Assembly (NCBI GenBank): GCA_016194625.1
Contig: JACQBB010000189.1
Coordinates: forward strand, 1-6,814
Source: Elusimicrobiota bacterium
GTDB lineage: Bacteria > Elusimicrobiota > Elusimicrobia > UBA1565 > UBA9628
Direction: 5' to 3'
DNA: 6,814 nt
Numbering within the stretch: position 1 is the stretch's first letter; each line of letters opens with the position of its first letter. Position numbers and translations under genes: made by a program. The notes under the pieces were generated by a model. The model did not search any database and was not told the origin of the DNA. It was given only the letters and a program-made list of their open reading frames with translations. This document shows, piece by piece, positions 5,647 to 6,814 of the stretch.

Positions 5647-6669
5647 CTATTCCGTCAGGAGGACCGGCACCGTCGGCGGCGGCGCGTCGGCGGGGAGTTT
5701 GTCGAAGAAGTCGTTGATGACCCTCTCGATCTCCGCGCAGTCCATCGTCGAGCACACCGCCACGCGCATCGCCTTGTTGTAGGGCAGGCCCTGGGTGTAC
5801 CAGACGGTGATGCGGCGCATGTTCAGCGCGGCCTGGCGGTCGCCCAGGTGCTTGCGCTGGAGCGCGAAGTGCTGGAGCAAGGTCGCCTTGCGCTCGACGA
5901 CCGACGGCACGTAGGGGTTCTCGCGGGCGCCGTTCAGGCCTTCCTCCAGGTTCTTGTAGATCCAGGGGTTGCCCAGGCCGCCGCGGCCGATCATGATGCC
6001 GTCGACTCCCGCGACCTCGAACAGGCGCTTGGCGTCGGCGGCCTTCAGCACGTCGCCGTTGCCGATGACGGGGATCTTCACGGCGCGCTTGACCTTGCCG
6101 ATGGCCTCGTAGTCGGCGACGCCCGCGTACTGCTGGGCCTGGGTGCGGCCGTGGACGGTGACGGCGTCCAGGCCCGCGGCCTCGGCGCGGCGCGCCATCT
6201 CGGCGGCCTCGTTCCCCGACGGGTCCTGGAAGCCTTTGCGCATCTTCACGGTCACGGGGACGGTCTTCACGGCGTCGCGGACCGCGCGGAACACCTTCTC
6301 GGCGAGGTCGGGGTTCTTGAGCAGGGCGGAGCCCTCGCCGTTGGAGACGACCTTCTTCACCGGACAGCCCAGGTTCATGTCGATCAGGTCGAAGCCGAGC
6401 TCGACGAGGATGGACGCGGCCTCGGCCATCATGCCGGGGTCGCAGCCGATCAGCTGGGCGCCGAGCGGCTTGTCCTCGGCGGCGCTGACGAGCATGCGCC
6501 GGGTCTTCGCGTTCTCGCGCGTCAGCGACTGCGCGGAGACCATCTCGAGGAAGCAGAAGCCGAGGCCCCGCTCGCGCGCGACCAGCCGGAAGGGCAGGTC
6601 GGAGCAGGAGGCGAGCGGGGACTGGACGATCCTCGACGGGAGGGTGAGGGAGCCGATCTTCAGGCTCAT
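5647..6669 (-). CDS. dusB: tRNA-dihydrouridine synthase, DusB-like
   Basis: FMN enzyme that reduces uridine to dihydrouridine in the tRNA D-loop with NADPH; cytoplasmic. 340 residues, normal length. Motifs, numbered from the chosen start: start MSLKIGSLTLPSR, as in DusB; SPLASCSDLPFR at 17-28, where most members have APMAGVTDLPFR; DMNLGCPVKKVV at 97-108 with the catalytic Cys102; VTVKMRKG at 139-146; VHGRTQAQQYAG at 172-183; PVIGNGDV at 200-207; DGIMIGRGGLGNPWI at 223-237 (phosphate binding); and MRRITVWYTQGLP at 284-296 in the helical tRNA-binding domain. An ATG at 6678 is in frame and would add MPS, but it overlaps the TAGAAT and does not fit the family start. No SD is seen before either. 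Ten bases after the histidine kinase stop on the same strand; convergent with the dehydrogenase. Confidence 0.94.
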   Translation of the reverse strand: MSLKIGSLTLPSRIVQSPLASCSDLPFRLVARERGLGFCFLEMVSAQSLTRENAKTRRMLVSAAEDKPLGAQLIGCDPGMMAEAASILVELGFDLIDMNLGCPVKKVVSNGEGSALLKNPDLAEKVFRAVRDAVKTVPVTVKMRKGFQDPSGNEAAEMARRAEAAGLDAVTVHGRTQAQQYAGVADYEAIGKVKRAVKIPVIGNGDVLKAADAKRLFEVAGVDGIMIGRGGLGNPWIYKNLEEGLNGARENPYVPSVVERKATLLQHFALQRKHLGDRQAALNMRRITVWYTQGLPYNKAMRVAVCSTMDCAEIERVINDFFDKLPADAPPPTVPVLLTE

Positions 6670-6676
6670 CGACGGC

Positions 6677-6685
6677 ATTCTAGCA
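6677..6685 (-). promoter_or_regulatory. Putative extended -10 element of a leaderless dus transcript
   Basis: On the minus strand TGCTAGAAT, an extended -10 (TGn followed by TAGAAT), ends seven bases before the ATG at 6669. It starts just after the histidine kinase TGA at 6688-6690. There is no Shine-Dalgarno sequence. The arrangement is identical in spacing to that before nadD-yqeK. Promoter activity is inferred; read-through from the kinase gene is also possible. Confidence 0.5.
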
Positions 6686-6687
6686 GT

Positions 6688-6813
6688 TCAGGCGGCGGGG
6701 CCGGCCGGGGACGCGGCGGGCAGGTCGAGGGCGAACACGGTGCGGCCGGGCGCGGTCTCGACGGTCAGCGTCCCGTCGTGGCGCTCGGCGATGTCGCGCG
6801 AGATGGACAGGCC
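6688..6813 (-). CDS. Sensor histidine kinase, C-terminal end only (5' part beyond window)
   Basis: The last 41 codons of an ATP-binding HATPase_c domain. GLSISRDIAERHDGTLTVET at its start matches the G2-box helix and following strand of sensor kinases (typically GLGLSI...HGG.L.v.S). It is followed by APGRTVFALDLP, the usual closing strand, and an Ala/Pro-rich tail to the TGA. No sensor, HAMP or dimerisation region is in the window, so the signal it reads is unknown. The frame is open to the right edge. dus begins about 18 bases after its stop, so the two may be cotranscribed. Confidence 0.85.
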   Translation of the reverse strand, partial: GLSISRDIAERHDGTLTVETAPGRTVFALDLPAASPAGPAA

Positions 6814-6814
6814 C

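Overview
This is a gene-dense, strongly GC-rich bacterial chromosomal segment. It holds seven protein-coding genes: five complete and two cut by the window edges. I see no rRNA, tRNA, CRISPR array, insertion sequence or phage gene. The content (a PilT-type pilus retraction ATPase, a NadD-YqeK fusion, a LytR_C protein, DUF1015, DusB and a sensor kinase) suggests a Gram-negative, probably uncultured bacterium. A GC-rich member of Elusimicrobiota is my best guess, but that rests on gene content from memory and is weak.

Left part, minus strand (1-2973): a compact operon reads leftwards, nadD-yqeK (2973-1834), then a LytR C-terminal-domain protein (1837-866), then pilT (849 to beyond the left edge). 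The first two genes share a GTGA stop/start overlap. pilT follows after 16 bases and has its own strong AAGGAG ribosome binding site. The operon joins NAD biosynthesis plus Ap4A hydrolysis, a divergent envelope protein and a type IV pilus motor.

Middle part, plus strand (3051-5457): a divergently transcribed operon of a DUF1015 protein, an apparently internally shortened family 2 glycosyltransferase, and a short-chain dehydrogenase. Both junctions are ATGA overlaps, so the three genes look translationally coupled. No pathway is known to me for this trio. The 77-base divergent spacer (2974-3050) must hold the promoters of both operons.

Right part: a convergent intergenic region (5458-5646) is unusually rich in palindromes, with perfect 24-bp and 22-bp examples, smaller hairpins and a tandem DnaA-box-like sequence. 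Beyond it, on the minus strand, lie a DusB-like tRNA-dihydrouridine synthase (6669-5647) and the last 41 codons of a histidine kinase (6813-6688).

The most interesting regulatory observation is that nadD-yqeK and dus both begin with the same layout: TAGAAT, seven bases, then the ATG that matches the family start, with no Shine-Dalgarno sequence. That is what a -10 element driving a leaderless mRNA would look like. The most interesting protein observation is the glycosyltransferase, which keeps both ends of its family but seems to have lost the middle that carries the acceptor-side motifs. Nothing in the window amounts to a clearly new defence or mobile system.
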